In this document: positions 37,101 to 48,289 of the stretch, one piece after another
Layout of the letters: each line of letters begins with the position of its first letter
Numbering within the stretch: position 1 is the first letter of the stretch
From: Cephalotus follicularis
Lineage: Eukaryota; Streptophyta; Magnoliopsida; Oxalidales; Cephalotaceae
Reading direction: 5' to 3'
Assembly: GCA_001972305.1 (NCBI GenBank)
Contig: BDDD01001623.1
Location: 1-64,000 of the forward strand
DNA length: 64,000 nt
Notes under the pieces: generated by a model
Told to the model about the DNA's origin: nothing
The model's database searches: none
The model's input: the letters and a program-made list of their open reading frames with translations, nothing else
Made by a program: the position numbers and the translations under genes

Positions 37101-37453
37101 TCATTTGAGTTATTATAATGATATAACTCTTAGTAAGATGTGATTGCTGAGGGTTGAGCCCATATATATATATAAGCTGTTGATTCCTCCTTCGGGAGTG
37201 TGGATATATAAATTGAGTTTTCTTTACAGGGGGTTAAGTCCGATAAACGAATACTTCATGCCCGATTTTCAGGAGATTTTAAGAGTTAGTTTTATTCGAT
37301 TTAATTATTCCGTTGATGTTATATGACTTTGATTTAAAGTTTTATATATATATATATAGCACTTGGAGTATGACATATGATATGAATGACTGAACGAATG
37401 GTATCTCACGCATCGAATCGTGGGGTTTTACTCTCGCGGTTCGGGGCATGACA
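34120..37453 (+). repeat. Gp 3' LTR
   Basis: 3334 bp, starting TGTAAGGCCCCGGATA and ending TCGGGGCATGACA, followed by the tttct duplication. It has the same internal blocks as the 5' LTR: boxes at about 35260-35415, ACTGTT runs, hairpin units 36022-36160 and a TA run at 37344-37358. Confidence 0.93.
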
Positions 37454-37458
37454 TTTCT

Positions 37459-39192
37459 CCTTTCTACTGTCAATCACATAGGCCAAATATCCTTCGCATC
37501 CCTTCTCAAGATACCTCGTTGTGGGAGTGAAGGATATAATCGGTGTCGAAAATCCCTTGTCTCCCGTAGATTGGAAAGTAGTACCATCGGCCAAACAAAA
37601 ATCCACAATCTTGTTGTAACAGTCCATACAAGCAGGATGAGCTGATAGCCAATCCATACCCAAGATGACATCGAAGTCCTGAATGGGAAACACAATAAGA
37701 TCTCCGTACAACGGGATACCCGGCATAGAAATCTCGCAACATTTGTATACAGAATCTGTGCACATGGAATCCTAGCAAGTGTACTCGCGTTGAGAACATA
37801 TGGCATACAATCAGGTATCATATCCAAACATGATACAAATCGGGAGGCAATAAATGAATGTGATGCTTCCGGAACCAATAATACTATAGCAGTAAAGCCA
37901 TAAATATATGATGTAACGCCAACAATAGAAGTAAACTCCAGAACCTCTGTCTAAGTAAGAGTAAAGACTCTACCTGTCATGATGCTCTTGCCAATATCTC
38001 TTCGCTGTGAAGTCTTGGCTACAACACCGCTACCACTCACAGGTCCAGTACGCACCGTTTCCTGACCCCTCGACAATATTTCATCATGTGGCCAGATGCC
38101 CCACGGCTCATGCACAATCCATTCTTCATCCAACAATCCTTCTGCTAGTGGCCTGTATGACCACAGTGGAAACAAGCTCCATGTCTTGTATTACTTCCCT
38201 GGTTAGGAGTACCCTGAGTGGCAGACTGTTGAGATCTATTTTGTGATGATTTGGTTGGCGAACCGCTATCTTGCCACTTCGATGAAGCTGGTCTAGCCTG
38301 TGTAGAAGGTTGCTTACTCTGCTGTGTACACGCCCTCTCAGAACGCTTCTCATTTTGAATGCTCTCCAATAATATAGCCTTTTGGACCACCTGTACAAAA
38401 GTCTCCAACAAGATTCGATGAATCGGGCCAGATACCTCAGAATCTTCTTTTCTTCATCTGCCACCAGATAAGCTCAATGTCTAGCTAACTCCATGAATCG
38501 GGCTTGATATTCTGCCACAGTCATTTCACGTTGACATAGCTCTAAGAGTTCTGTCTCCCTTCATTCATGTTCAATTCCGGGCACATAAGCATCAAGGAAC
38601 TCTCTTTGAAACCTCTCCCAAGTACTACCGAGTACCATTTTTCCTTGACCATCTCCCACCAGTGAGTGGCCTCGCCCCACAACCGATAAATAGCAAATTT
38701 CAATTTCAGATCATCTGTGCAATCCATCACATCAAAGATCTTATCTAGATCTTGCAACCACCTCTCCGCGATAGTCGCATCAAGTTCACCCTTGAAAGTA
38801 TGAGGGTTCTACCACATAAATCTCTACAGATTTCTCCAAAACTGATTTCCATCTTGCAGTGCATCATGGTCAGGACCCACATGCTGAGGCTGAGCTTGAG
38901 AGTACAGTCGTCGCATCTCCTCTATATTAGCTGCATTTGTAGCCATCTGCTGCTGGAAATAATTAGCAATACGATCCATCGGATCTATCCCTTCATTCGG
39001 TTCCTAGGGGATATTTGCTTCTTAAGGAACGTTCTCCCCAGCAGCTCTAGCCCTTCCATGTCTCCTTCTTCCGTCCATTTCGTTTCCTATAAGGAAAGAT
39101 GTGATTAGTCATCTTAAGAAAACAATTGTTAATTGCCAAGGAACTTATCCAAGCTAAGCATATAATATTCATATATGCTCTGATACCACTGT
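37459..39192 (-). pseudogene. G1 gag, protease and primer site
   Basis: The perfect primer site TGGTATCAGAGC lies on the minus strand at 39177-39188, four bases from the LTR. Gag begins near 39078 (MDGRRRRHGRARAAGE, a typical Tekay start) and includes the capsid core (YRLWGEATHWWEMV) and a knuckle ACFHCGHTGHWQKDC near 38130-38170. Protease follows with PEASHSFIASRF and DVILGMDWLSAH (about 37640-37870). The LEKGCEGYLAYVID linker ends where Gp is inserted. A few breaks. Fossil. Confidence 0.87.
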
Positions 39193-40567
39193 TGTCACAC
39201 CCCGTTCTCACAACATAGGCTCGGAGGTCATGGCAATCAATATATATATTCAGCTTATATAAAATACGGGAAATTAAAAACTTTCTAGTCATATCTTGTC
39301 ATTGCGGAAGCATATAATCATAAGCTGAATTAATACGTAACATGTATCGCATACTACATGTTACCAATGTTTAAACATCAATACGATACCATCATTGTTA
39401 ACTACCCTCAAAACAGAGCATGAACTAATTCTATCAAATACATTAATCCATTCTTAACAATTTTCAACAATACATAATCTGTTACACAATATCCAAATTA
39501 ACATTTCCTTAAAGAAATACAAATTAAACTCTTTACTTCGTTCCCCACGTTCAACGATGTCAATCCGCTGCATCAATCTGAAATCGATAGGGTTAGCCAC
39601 ATCCACTGGCTAAGTAGAGAAAATACAAATACACTTAAGGGTCAAGATAATGAATGTCATGTAATGGATGCATTCTTGGTGCAACACATAATATATCACA
39701 ATACATATATATATATATATATATATGCCAATAGGTAAGCGGCTGTAACACCCCAGATCCGAGTTCACTTTATGCTCAAAGCGAGTCTCGAGGGATCGGT
39801 GCATTACGTGGGGGTGAAACCTATAATCCTTTAACAATCTTACTAATTGCTAATATTTATTCAATTTCTCACATAAATAACTTGCAACTTGTCATACTAA
39901 ACTTTAAAATATTATACTCTCATTGAAATCATCATAAACCATAACAATTATAGTCAACATCTTAAATCTACACAGGATCTGTAATAAGGAATTATACAAA
40001 GGATAACATTAGTTTATAATGTCATAAACTGTTTATACAAAATGTTATTTCATAACATTATTTCTTTCCGAAATATCATTTATGAGCTCCTGCTAAAGCT
40101 CAACTTTCCTCGTTCAACCTCTTCCTGGAAAATTTTAGTCGAAAACAAAACATTGAAAGGAGTGAGCATCAAAATAGCTCAGTAAGAATTATCGTAATAA
40201 AACATTATTGAAATTCATTTTCCGCTATTTTTATAAAACCAGTACATTTCACATTCATTCATTTCTTTCTGACCATATCTCATGAACCAGAACATTTCAT
40301 AAATAACTGAGGGGTTTTATAAACGTAAATAACCCTGTTGAACCATTCACCGGAACACGGTGCACTCCCCGATGAATAACCTTACATCACATGCATGTCC
40401 GTGAGCACTCTCCACCCATAATATTAATCTTTTACTATATTAATCCTCCCTGGATCGCAATCCAGTAGTTGTTCATCTCAGTTTGTTACACTTTTCTTAA
40501 TTCGTAAAAATTTCACAATACCTTGAGTGATCAGTTCAAAGCATTCATAAATAACTTTGTACAACAT

Positions 40568-41608
40568 TGTTGGGAAGTATGGCAACCTTAAACTACAAGT
40601 TAATTTCTTTGCGAAAATAACAAATTAAGAAATGAACATAAACAAGCACACAAGAACAAATAATACAATTATAAGTAAAAGAGATATGGGATAGAAAGTG
40701 TGCAAACGAATTTATAGTGGTTTGACAAAATCCGTGCCTACGTCCACTTTCTCAAGAACCCCTTTAGTTTCCACTAGAATCCACTAACAACCTTTGATTT
40801 TCGGCTTACGGGTGCAAATCAAAGCAAACCACCTTACACTTGATTTTGGGTTTCGGGTGCAAATCAAACAAACACCTTACAAGGGTTCACTCCGCTCTTT
40901 TACAATGGATGATAAAAGTGATTTGTGTTGTGTTTACAATAACCTCTTAAAGGTTGGATATGAAAGTGTAAACTAGTTGCAAGCTTTGGATATGAAAGTG
41001 ATAAACAAAAGCTTGATGTTCTTTCTCTTTGTAAATGTGCAAGTTGAGATATTGAGATTGGATGTTCAAGAGTGGTGTTCCAAGTCCCTTGATCTTGTTT
41101 CTTGGCTTGTATTTATAGCATTATATTGATTATAGCCGTTGGTGAAGAGATATAGCCGTTGGTGAAGTGTTGGAAGTTGTTGCCCAAAAGTTGGCTCTTT
41201 AAAACAAGTTCTGTCATTGCTCCAGCCGACCAAAGCGTCGACGGTATTGCCTAAAGCGTCGGCGCTTAGGTTACCGTTAGGAGTTAAATTTCAATTTTCT
41301 CGTTTGGACGCTGGCGCTTTAAACTGGGAGTCGACTCTTCACCATAAAGCGCTGACGCTTTAATCCTAAGCGTCGCCGCTTTGAGTGCTTTAACTAATTT
41401 TGTGCTCCACTGGTTTTAACGACAGATACAACCTTCTCAACGGTCGACTCTTTGCCATAAAGCGCTGACGCTTTGATTGTGACCGTCGACGCTTTGCTCT
41501 GTTTCTGTACTTCTTCATTTTGCTTATTTCTTTTCTTGCACAGAAAGTAGCAAAGTTAAATGCAAATTTGTAATCATTAATACTTAGGATTGAGACTAAA
41601 AGTCAACA
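40568..41608 (-). repeat. TRG1 3' LTR
   Basis: On the minus strand it begins TGTTGACTTTTAGTC and ends CTTCCCAACA. It carries the box array at 41222-41496 and then, about 105 bp further along its own direction, TATAAATAC (41109-41117 on the minus strand). Array then TATA is the order described for Sirevirus LTRs. Confidence 0.93.
41222..41496 (-). repeat. GTCGAC/GCTGACGC boxes in TRG1 3' LTR
   Basis: About eleven boxes of mixed type: AAAGCGTCGACGGT, AAGCGTCGGCGCTT, AAAGCGCTGACGCTTT, AAGCGTCGCCGCTTT, GAGTCGACTC. Some are symmetric about GTCGAC, others pair GCGC with GACGC. The 5' LTR copy is at 44649-44923. Confidence 0.85.
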
Positions 41609-42276
41609 ATCTCCCCCTTTTTGATGATTACAAAAATTTGCTACATTAAGGAAAAATTTATACCATTTGAAGGCAAAAAGAAATTTTCATTAGATACCAA
41701 GACAAAAAATTTCTTTAGATACCAGCTTTGAAAATTCTAGATACACTCCCCCTTAATATGACATCTAAATTTCATTTTTCAAAAATGGAGATATATGCAA
41801 ATAAATTTTCTTTACCATAAACTCCTCCTTACCACATTCTTCATTTATAAATTTTCATATCAAGCTCCCCCTAAGCTTATGCTATCAATTTTTCAATTTT
41901 TCCTTAAGCATAAGCATTCTCCCCCTTTTTGTTAGCATCAAAAAGATTAATGTCAAAGTATTGGCACCAATTAAACAGTTTTAAAGGGATACCAATTGAG
42001 AATAAAGGAATACCAATTGAAATGAAATCCATTTAAGGTTTAAAAATTCATAAAAGATTTGAGAGACACCAATTGTTGGATAAAATGATACTAATACCAA
42101 TTGTTAAAGCAATATTATCAATAAAATAATTTTAGATTTTGAAAGATACCAATTGGAAATTTAAAGATCAAAACAAGGAGAGCAAAAAGATACCTCTCCC
42201 TCAACAAGAGCTTTCTCCCCAAGTTATGTACTTGAAATGATTGAGCTTGACTTCAAGTACACCTACAAAACAAAGT
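41609..42276 (-). promoter_or_regulatory. TRG1 polypurine cluster and inverted repeat
   Basis: Minus-strand AAAAAGGGGGAGAT adjoins the LTR (41609-41622), with further GGGGGAG-type tracts near 41745, 41865, 41921 and 42210. A long inverted repeat flanks the terminal tract: GCAAATTTGTAATCAT at 41562-41577 in the LTR and ATGATTACAAAAATTTGC at 41624-41641. Both traits are described for Sireviruses. No coding frame. Confidence 0.82.
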
Positions 42277-43939
42277 TTAATCTTTTGGTACCCATTTGAA
42301 CTTGGGTCCTTTCAAGTTAGTCACAAGAGTTCCTTTCGGAACCCAAATGTTTCTAGTTTTACCATAGCAAAGATTATTTCTATAAGTGCAAGAAGTAGAT
42401 ATATGTCCTAATCTACCACAATAATTGCAAACAACTTGAGGCTCTACTTTCTTAACAAAGAAATTGTTAAAGTGTTTGACATTTTTCATTTGTTCATAGC
42501 CGAGACCGGATTTGTCAAACACACACCTTTGTAAACCTAATAAGTTGTCCAATTTAGCACTACTATTAGAAAAAATAGAAAAGGATTTCTTCAAAGCATC
42601 AATTTCGATTTTAGCTTTTCATTTTCTTCCATAAAATCAATTGACAATTTTGAAGAAACATTTAAAATGTCAATCTCATTCATATAGAAACTATTCTTAA
42701 CCTTTAGAGATTCAATTTCATTTAAATACTTGCTATTCTCACTCTTTAAATCATCAATTTCTTTAGACATGGATATAGCATTTTTGTTTAGAGTCTTGTT
42801 CTTTAAACAAATATTTTCATATTCTTTAAACAAGTTTTCATATGCATTTTGCAATTCATCGAAAGTAAAATTTACCTCATCTTCACTTGTATCTTCTTCC
42901 ATAGCCATGAGAGCAAAATTTACAACTTCCTCATCACTTTCCTCTTCGGAGCTTGAGGAATCACTATCATCCCAAGTAGCTACCATTGCTTTCTTCTTCT
43001 TGGAATGCTCTTTGATGAATTTTTCTTTCTTCTTAAGATTTGGACATTCGTTTTTGAAATGGCCCGACTTTGTGCATTCATAGCAAGATGTCTCTTCCTT
43101 CTTGCTTAATTCTACATTGTGAGGGAACTTCTTTAAAGCCTCCTTCCCCTTTTGACTCTTGAGGAACTTCTTGAAATGGGAAGTTATAAGTGCCACATCT
43201 CCATCTTCATCACTTTCGCTTTCTTCCTTTGAGGCTTTTAGAGCGATTGACTTCTTCTTCTTGACTTCCACATGCTCATGATTCTTCATTGTTGTCTCGT
43301 GTGTCATCAAGGAACCTAGGAGTTGTTTGAGTGGAAGAGTGGAGAGGTCCTTAGCCTCCTCAATTGCTGTCACCTTTGGAGTCCAACTCTTCGGCAAGCA
43401 CCTTAAAATTTTCCTTACAAGTTCTTGGTTGGAATATGATTTGCAAAGATTTTTAAGGGAGTTAATAATAGTAGTAAATCGAGAAAACATATCACTAATA
43501 CACTCATTATCATGCATCACAAATAATTCATACTCATGTACAAGCATGCTAATTTTGGATTCCTTTACTTGATTCGTGCCTTCATATGTGACTTCTAATA
43601 AATCCCACATTTCTTTTGCCGAATCACAAGAAGATATCCGATTATATTCATTTGGGCCAACGGCACAAAATAAAACATGTTTAGCTTTAGAATTTAATTG
43701 GAGCATCCTAAAATCATTATCATTGTATTCATTTTCGGGTTTAGGAGAGACTACTCCTTCTATTGTTCTTGTGGGCATTCTAGGACCATTTATAATAATA
43801 TGCCATAATTGATAGTCTAGGATTGTAGAAAAATGGTCATTCTAGTCTTCCAAAAACTATAGTTGTTTCCATCAAAAAATGGAGGTCTAGTAATGGATGA
43901 TCCTTCTAATCCTATGTTTAGATTCATATGGTTTGCCAT
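42277..43939 (-). pseudogene. TRG1 gag
   Basis: Gag starts near 43939 (MANHMNLNIGLEG) and shows the Copia gag core (SCDSAKEMWDLLEVTYEGT, ISDMFSRFTTIINSL, LRCLPKSWTPKVTAIEEA), a knuckle CYECTKSGHFKNEC (about 43035-43085), an acidic Ser/Glu linker (DDSDSSSSEEESDEE), a long coiled coil, and a second knuckle CNYCGRLGHISTSC (about 42390-42435). Two knuckles with a coiled coil between is the Sirevirus gag pattern as I know it. It ends with no protease or integrase after it. About one or two breaks. Fossil. Confidence 0.88.
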
Positions 43940-43994
43940 GGATCTTTATATCTCTAACAGTTAAGAATTATGAGATAACCTCTCGGATACCAAT

Positions 43995-45035
43995 TGTTGG
44001 GAAGTGTGGCAACCTTAAACTACAAGTTAATTTGTTTGCGAAAATAACAAATTAAGCAATGAACATAAACAAGCACACAAGAACAAATAATACAATTATA
44101 AGTAAAAGAGATAAGGGATAGAAAGTGTGCAAACGAATTTATAGTGGTTCGACAAAATCCGTGCCTACGTCCACTTTCTCAAGAACCCCTTGAGTTTCCA
44201 CTAGAATCCACTAGCAACCTTTGATTTTCGGCTTACGGGTGCAAATCAAAGCAAACCACCTTACCCTTGATTTTGGGTTCCGGGTGCAAATCAAACAAAC
44301 ACCTTACAAGGGTTCACTCCCCTCTTTTACAATGGATGATAAAAGTGATTTGTGTTGTGTTTACAATAACCTCTTAAAGGTTGGACATGAAAGTGTAAAC
44401 TAGTTGCAAGGTTTGGATATGAAAGTGATAAACAAAAGCTTGATGTTCTTTCTCTTTGTAAATGTGCAAGTTGAGATATTGAGATTGGATGTTCAAGAGT
44501 GGTGTTCCAAGTCCCTTGATCTTGTTTCTTGGCTTGTATTTATACCATTGTGTTGATTATAGCCGTTGGTGAAGAGATATAGTCGTTGGTGAAGTGTTGG
44601 AAGTTGTTGCCCAAAAGTTGGCTCTTTAAAACAAGTTCTGTCATTGTTCCAGCCGACCAAAGCATCGACGGTATTGCCTAAAGCGTCGGCGCTTAGGTTA
44701 CCGTTAGGAGTTAAATTTGAATTTTCTCGTTTGGACGCTGGTGCTTTAAACTGGGAGTCGACTCTTCACCATAAAGCGCTGACGCTTTAATCCTAAGCGT
44801 CGCCGCTTGGAGTGCATTAACTAATTGTGCGCTCCACTGGTTTTAACGGCAGATACAACCTTCTCAACGGTCGACTCTTTGCCATAAAGCGCTGACGCTT
44901 TTATTGTGACCGTCGGCGCTTTGCTCTGTTTCTGCACTTCTTCATTTTGCTTATTTCTTTTCTTGCACAGAAAGTAGCAAAGTTAAATGCAAATTTATAA
45001 TCATTAAAACTTAGGATTGAGACTAAAAGTCAACA
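43995..45035 (-). repeat. TRG1 5' LTR
   Basis: 1041 bp, same ends as the 3' LTR. Boxes at 44649-44923, TATAAATAC at 44536-44544 on the minus strand. The adjacent primer site reads AATTGGTATCCGAGA (minus, 43980-43994), close to the initiator-Met form. Confidence 0.93.
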
Positions 45036-45529
45036 AACATATTCTAGAATTGATATTTCCAATGGAAATGCTTTAAAAACAGTAATATAGAATTTCGTTA
45101 AGGAATTGGCAGCAATTCAACACAGAATCAAGAAATTGATTGAAATTTAAGTGTAGAATTTTACCACGAAATTTGACAAAAATTTAAAATACAGGAACAT
45201 AAGAATTATAAAGGATATATTAAAACGGTAAATCATTTATATATCGAGAAAGCTTAAAATAACTTACTGCATTATTTACAGAAATATTAGAACATACTTT
45301 GGCATAAAAATATAAAATTGTCCTTACTAGCGTAAAATATCAACATAAAATATTTTGGAAAAGTGGGTAAAGAAAAATCCTTACATTGCTTTATTCTCCT
45401 TCTTTCCTTCTTCAAGCTACTCTTAGCAGAATTCTCCTTCTCTACCAGTAAACTCTCCTCTCTTTTTAAAATTCTCACTCAAACTCAGTAAAATTATCTC
45501 TCTCTTTCTACTGATCTCTTCCTCAATCT

Positions 45530-45775
45530 ATCTTCTTCATTTTTTTACTGCCCTCTCTCTCAGCTATCTACTGCTTTTTATAAGGAGTAATTGCCGCCTT
45601 ATTTTTGTCTTTTTCTTCATCAAAGTGACACTTGTTGCCATCAGGTACTCAATTCTTCTTCTTTTTTTTTACTGCCCTCTCTCTCAGCCTTCCACTGCTA
45701 TTTATAAGCAGTAATCGCCGCCTTCTTTTTGTCGTTTTCTTCACCAAAGCGACACTTGTCGCCATCAGGTAAATT
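45530..45775 (-). promoter_or_regulatory. Duplicated core promoter in S2
   Basis: A unit of about 125 bp is present twice (from about 45530 and 45655). Each copy has the pyrimidine run ACTGCCCTCTCTCTCAGC and, on the minus strand, a TATA site: TATAAAAAGC at 45573-45582 and TATAAATAG at 45698-45706. S1 has one such unit. Promoter use is inferred. Confidence 0.7.
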
Positions 45776-45969
45776 GTTTGTGCGTTGCCAGACACGTGGC
45801 ACACAAAACGTCAAAAAAAATGATTTAAAGCATCGAAGGCAATAAAAAAAACAAAGGAAAGGGTCGCCGCTACCTTTAAAATTGTCATTTTTTTATCGCC
45901 GCAAAACATTCAACACTTAGAACAACAATGACTTCAACCAAATTTTTGGTCCAACACAATTAGCAAATT

Positions 45970-46085
45970 TTGATTTTCTTTTGGGGGCGCTGCCCCTGAG
46001 CCCCTGCCCACTGTCCGGGCAGTGGGAAGCCCCCGTCCGCTCACCGGGGAGTGGAACCCCCGAACCCCCCGAGCGTTAGGGTCAT
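45970..46085 (-). repeat. GC-rich hairpin segment in S2
   Basis: A very GC-rich block in an A/T-rich LTR, with runs of G or C and a hairpin CCCACTG-TCCGGG-CAGTGGG at about 46009-46028. S1 has only the flanking ACGCTCGGGG phrase, so the block is extra in S2 or lost in S1. Confidence 0.7.
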
Positions 46086-46239
46086 AGTACTGGTCCCTTA
46101 AAATATTTGCCAATTTTAACAATAGCAATCATATTTCCATAAATAATATTTCTAATGAAAATTCTGGTCATTACAGCGGCAATGTACAGTGGCTACAACC
46201 ATACAATCCATCAATCAAGTCCAAAAGGACACATAAATC

Positions 46240-46470
46240 CTATCCACATAATGATGTTAACCATCCAAGGCTAGGAAAGCAAGTAGCTACCGACACGTAT
46301 GCTAGGAACAACATCAATCCAAAGATGCTAACCGTCCAACGCTAGGAAAGCACATAGCTAACTGGCATGCAAGCTGGGAAAAGCGCCCGATCAAGGAATG
46401 TGATACTAACCGTCCAAGGTTAGGAAAGCACATAGCTAACCGGCACATAGGCTGGGAAAGCTCACCCAAA
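46240..46470 (-). repeat. Tandem units in G1 5' LTR
   Basis: Three units of about 70-85 bp, each with CTAACCGTCCAAGGCTAGGAA-like sequence (first 20 bases shared), AGCACATAGCTAACCGGCA and AGGCTGGGAAAG. Confidence 0.8.
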
Positions 46471-46819
46471 CCAATCAATCAAGTCAACTCAATCAAATAT
46501 GTTCCAATTAATTTATACATTCATAAACGCTTGAAAACTTATACGCAATTGGATAAAAAATAAATCCTTTCCAAATTCATTATCAAGTAATGTTTGTATC
46601 ATAAAAGACTTCTCAAAACATATTTATTCAAAATATGTAACCATCTTTTGAAACCGTGTTTCAATCCGTTGAAATATAATATTTTGTACAAAATACTGGT
46701 TATAATAAAACCATAAGTCCAATTGTCTAAAATGCTAAAACACTTTAGCAATTATATACATTCAATCCATGACAATATACAATGCAAACATATGCTCATG
46801 AATGCAACCAGGCTCTATT

Positions 46820-47220
46820 CGCGTCAATGTGTACCATATAGGCGTCAACGTCCAAAACAATCACTTAAGTATCGCCGTTTAACCCTTGGCATCGACGCTT
46901 TTGTCCTTTAAGCCTCGATGCTTTAAATCTTAGTGTCAGCACTTCCAACCATAAGCTCTATGAGTCAACATTTATCTCTTTTAGCGTCGACGCTCAAGGC
47001 ATGGACTCTTAAGCTTCAGCGCTTCAATCCTTGGCGTCGACGCTTTGAGGTAGGAACCTCACGCATCAACGCTTCAGTTGTTCATCTCCATTCATAGCGA
47101 ACCATGGCGTTGACGCTTTCCTTTAAGCATCCACCTTTATAGCAGAAACAATATGCATTCTCTGTATAACAGGTCAAAGCATCGATGCTTTTCCTTTAAG
47201 CGTCAACGGTTTAAGTAGAC
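46820..47220 (-). repeat. GTCGAC boxes in G1 5' LTR, group 1
   Basis: About fifteen boxes, many decayed: GCGTCGACGCT near 46983, GGCGTCGACGCTTTG near 47034, CATCGACGCTTTT near 46891, CATCGATGCTTTT near 47171. Spacing is mostly 20-30 bp. Confidence 0.82.
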
Positions 47221-47979
47221 CAGAAGATCGTCTTCTTCAACCCGTCTCAAAACAGGGGAAAATCATCCCAAAACATGCATGCAATTCAATCCACAATCAT
47301 TCTAAAACACGATATGCATCACAGGTTAACTACTCATAGCAACCCTAACACCAATCACACAATTCACAATCCACAAACCATGCATTTCATCAAATGAGCA
47401 CTCACAATTTTTGAACTCAAAATTGCATGTATATAATCCCTACCTTAGATGCCAAGTTAGGACTTGAAGTCCGCCTCTTTAAGCTTTACCAACCAGTAGC
47501 TTTCTGAGCTTCCCAGCAGCTCCATGTTCAGTCCAGTAACTCCAAGCTTCCAAGCTTTTAAACCAAGCCAACAATGGAGGATAGAGTCTCTACCTCTTCC
47601 TCTCTCTTTCCTTTGTCATTTTTCTCCTGTTTCTCTCTATTTCTCTTCCCATTTATTTTTTGTTTTTCTTTCTTTTCTCTGGATGCGTGAAGAGGATGGA
47701 AATGGCTTGTTTTATGCGCATTTCCCTCTCTCTCCTGTTCACCCGCACATGCATGGCGCCAGGCGCCCTTCTCTTTCTCTCTCTCACTTCTCACCTACCG
47801 CATGACATGCATGTGTCACTCTCTCTCTTCTATTCAGTCACTGGCTGGTCTTGGAATCATGACTGCATGTCTAACACGCCATCACAGGCGTGATAAGGCA
47901 ACGAATAGTGGTCAATACCTACTCCCACCTCGTCTTTCTGTCAGTGTTTTAAATGAGTCTGATATTCATCTTTAACCGA

Positions 47980-48130
47980 CAACGCTTGCCTCCTAGCATT
48001 GATGCTTAACTCGATTTGTACATTGGTGTCGACGCTATCACTTGGCGTCGACACTTTGCGGCCAATGTGTATTACACGCGTGCTTTGTATTCTTGGCGTC
48101 GACGCTTTGCTCTTGGGCGTAAACGCTTTT
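47980..48130 (-). repeat. GTCGAC boxes in G1 5' LTR, group 2
   Basis: About six boxes, for example GGTGTCGACGCTATC, GGCGTCGACACTTTG and GGCGTCGACGCTTTG, between 47980 and 48130. It lies near the start of the minus-strand LTR, some 760 bp from group 1. Confidence 0.82.
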
Positions 48131-48289
48131 TGACAATTTCCAGCATTTATAATCCAATGCAACACTCTTAACATTCTTTCCTATGAAATCAACATCATAA
48201 GTTGAAAAATTCACCATTTCTCATTAATTCATGATAAAATTACATCGTGAATTACGACAATATATTAAATAGAATTTTCGGTCATTGCA

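Larger units (their letters stand above)
8021..37453 (+). mobile_element. Gp: Tekay-like Gypsy element containing G2
   Basis: The two LTRs (8021-11359 and 34120-37453) face the plus strand, and the identical 5-mer tttct lies at 8016-8020 and 37454-37458, proving a single insertion into G1's pol. A primer site follows the 5' LTR and a purine tract precedes the 3' LTR. Only about 1.8 kb of its own interior remains, split around G2: a protease-end piece on the left and integrase-end pieces on the right. LTRs differ by about 4% in one stretch and 12% in another by hand count. Heavily broken; it could not have moved on its own in this state. Confidence 0.92.
40568..45035 (-). mobile_element. TRG1: gag-only (TR-GAG-like) Sirevirus relative
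   Basis: Two LTRs of exactly 1041 bp (40568-41608 and 43995-45035) flank gag only, with the duplication aacat at 40563-40567 and 45036-45040. There are about 30 differences between LTRs by hand count, roughly 3%, so it is the youngest datable insertion here. No protease, integrase or reverse transcriptase is found; the 670 bp between gag and the 3' LTR hold clustered polypurine tracts. This matches the non-autonomous plant class called TR-GAG, needing pol from a partner. TRG2 has the same layout. Gag has about one or two breaks. Confidence 0.9.
39744..46176 (-). mobile_element. S2: solo LTR with TRG1 inside
   Basis: Flanked by gcggc at 39739-39743 and 46177-46181. It starts on the plus strand TGTAACACCCCAGATCCG and ends TCTGGTCATTACA. 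Its left end matches the right end of S1 in reverse, so the two are one family in opposite orientations. Without TRG1 it is about 1.96 kb. It has no internal coding domain. Confidence 0.88.
5747..48289 (-). mobile_element. G1: Tekay-like Gypsy element carrying nested insertions
   Basis: G1 runs on the minus strand. From right to left it shows a 5' LTR (39193-48289), an initiator-Met tRNA primer site, gag and protease (37459-39078), reverse transcriptase, RNase H and integrase (5747-8020). The 3' end lies left of the window beyond C1. Gp interrupts it between protease and reverse transcriptase, C1 in integrase, S2 in the 5' LTR. G1 itself sits in the 3' LTR of G5; its right duplication would be cactg at 48290-48294, but the left copy is not in the window. 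Domain order and primer site fit a Tekay chromovirus. It is broken, with perhaps ten breaks besides the insertions. Confidence 0.85.
39193..48289 (-). repeat. G1 5' LTR, interrupted by S2
   Basis: It starts on the left TGTCACACCCCG next to the primer site and ends GGTCATTGCA at 48289, where G5's LTR resumes. Without S2 it is about 2.66 kb. It contains three tandem units (46240-46470), two GTCGAC box groups (46820-47220 and 47980-48130) and a pyrimidine-rich stretch (47580-47840). Confidence 0.85.

Noticed and set aside
47524-47893. Coding frames on both strands around 47.5-47.9 kb
   Set aside because: Pyrimidine-rich low-complexity part of G1's LTR (CTCTCT runs); no family match.
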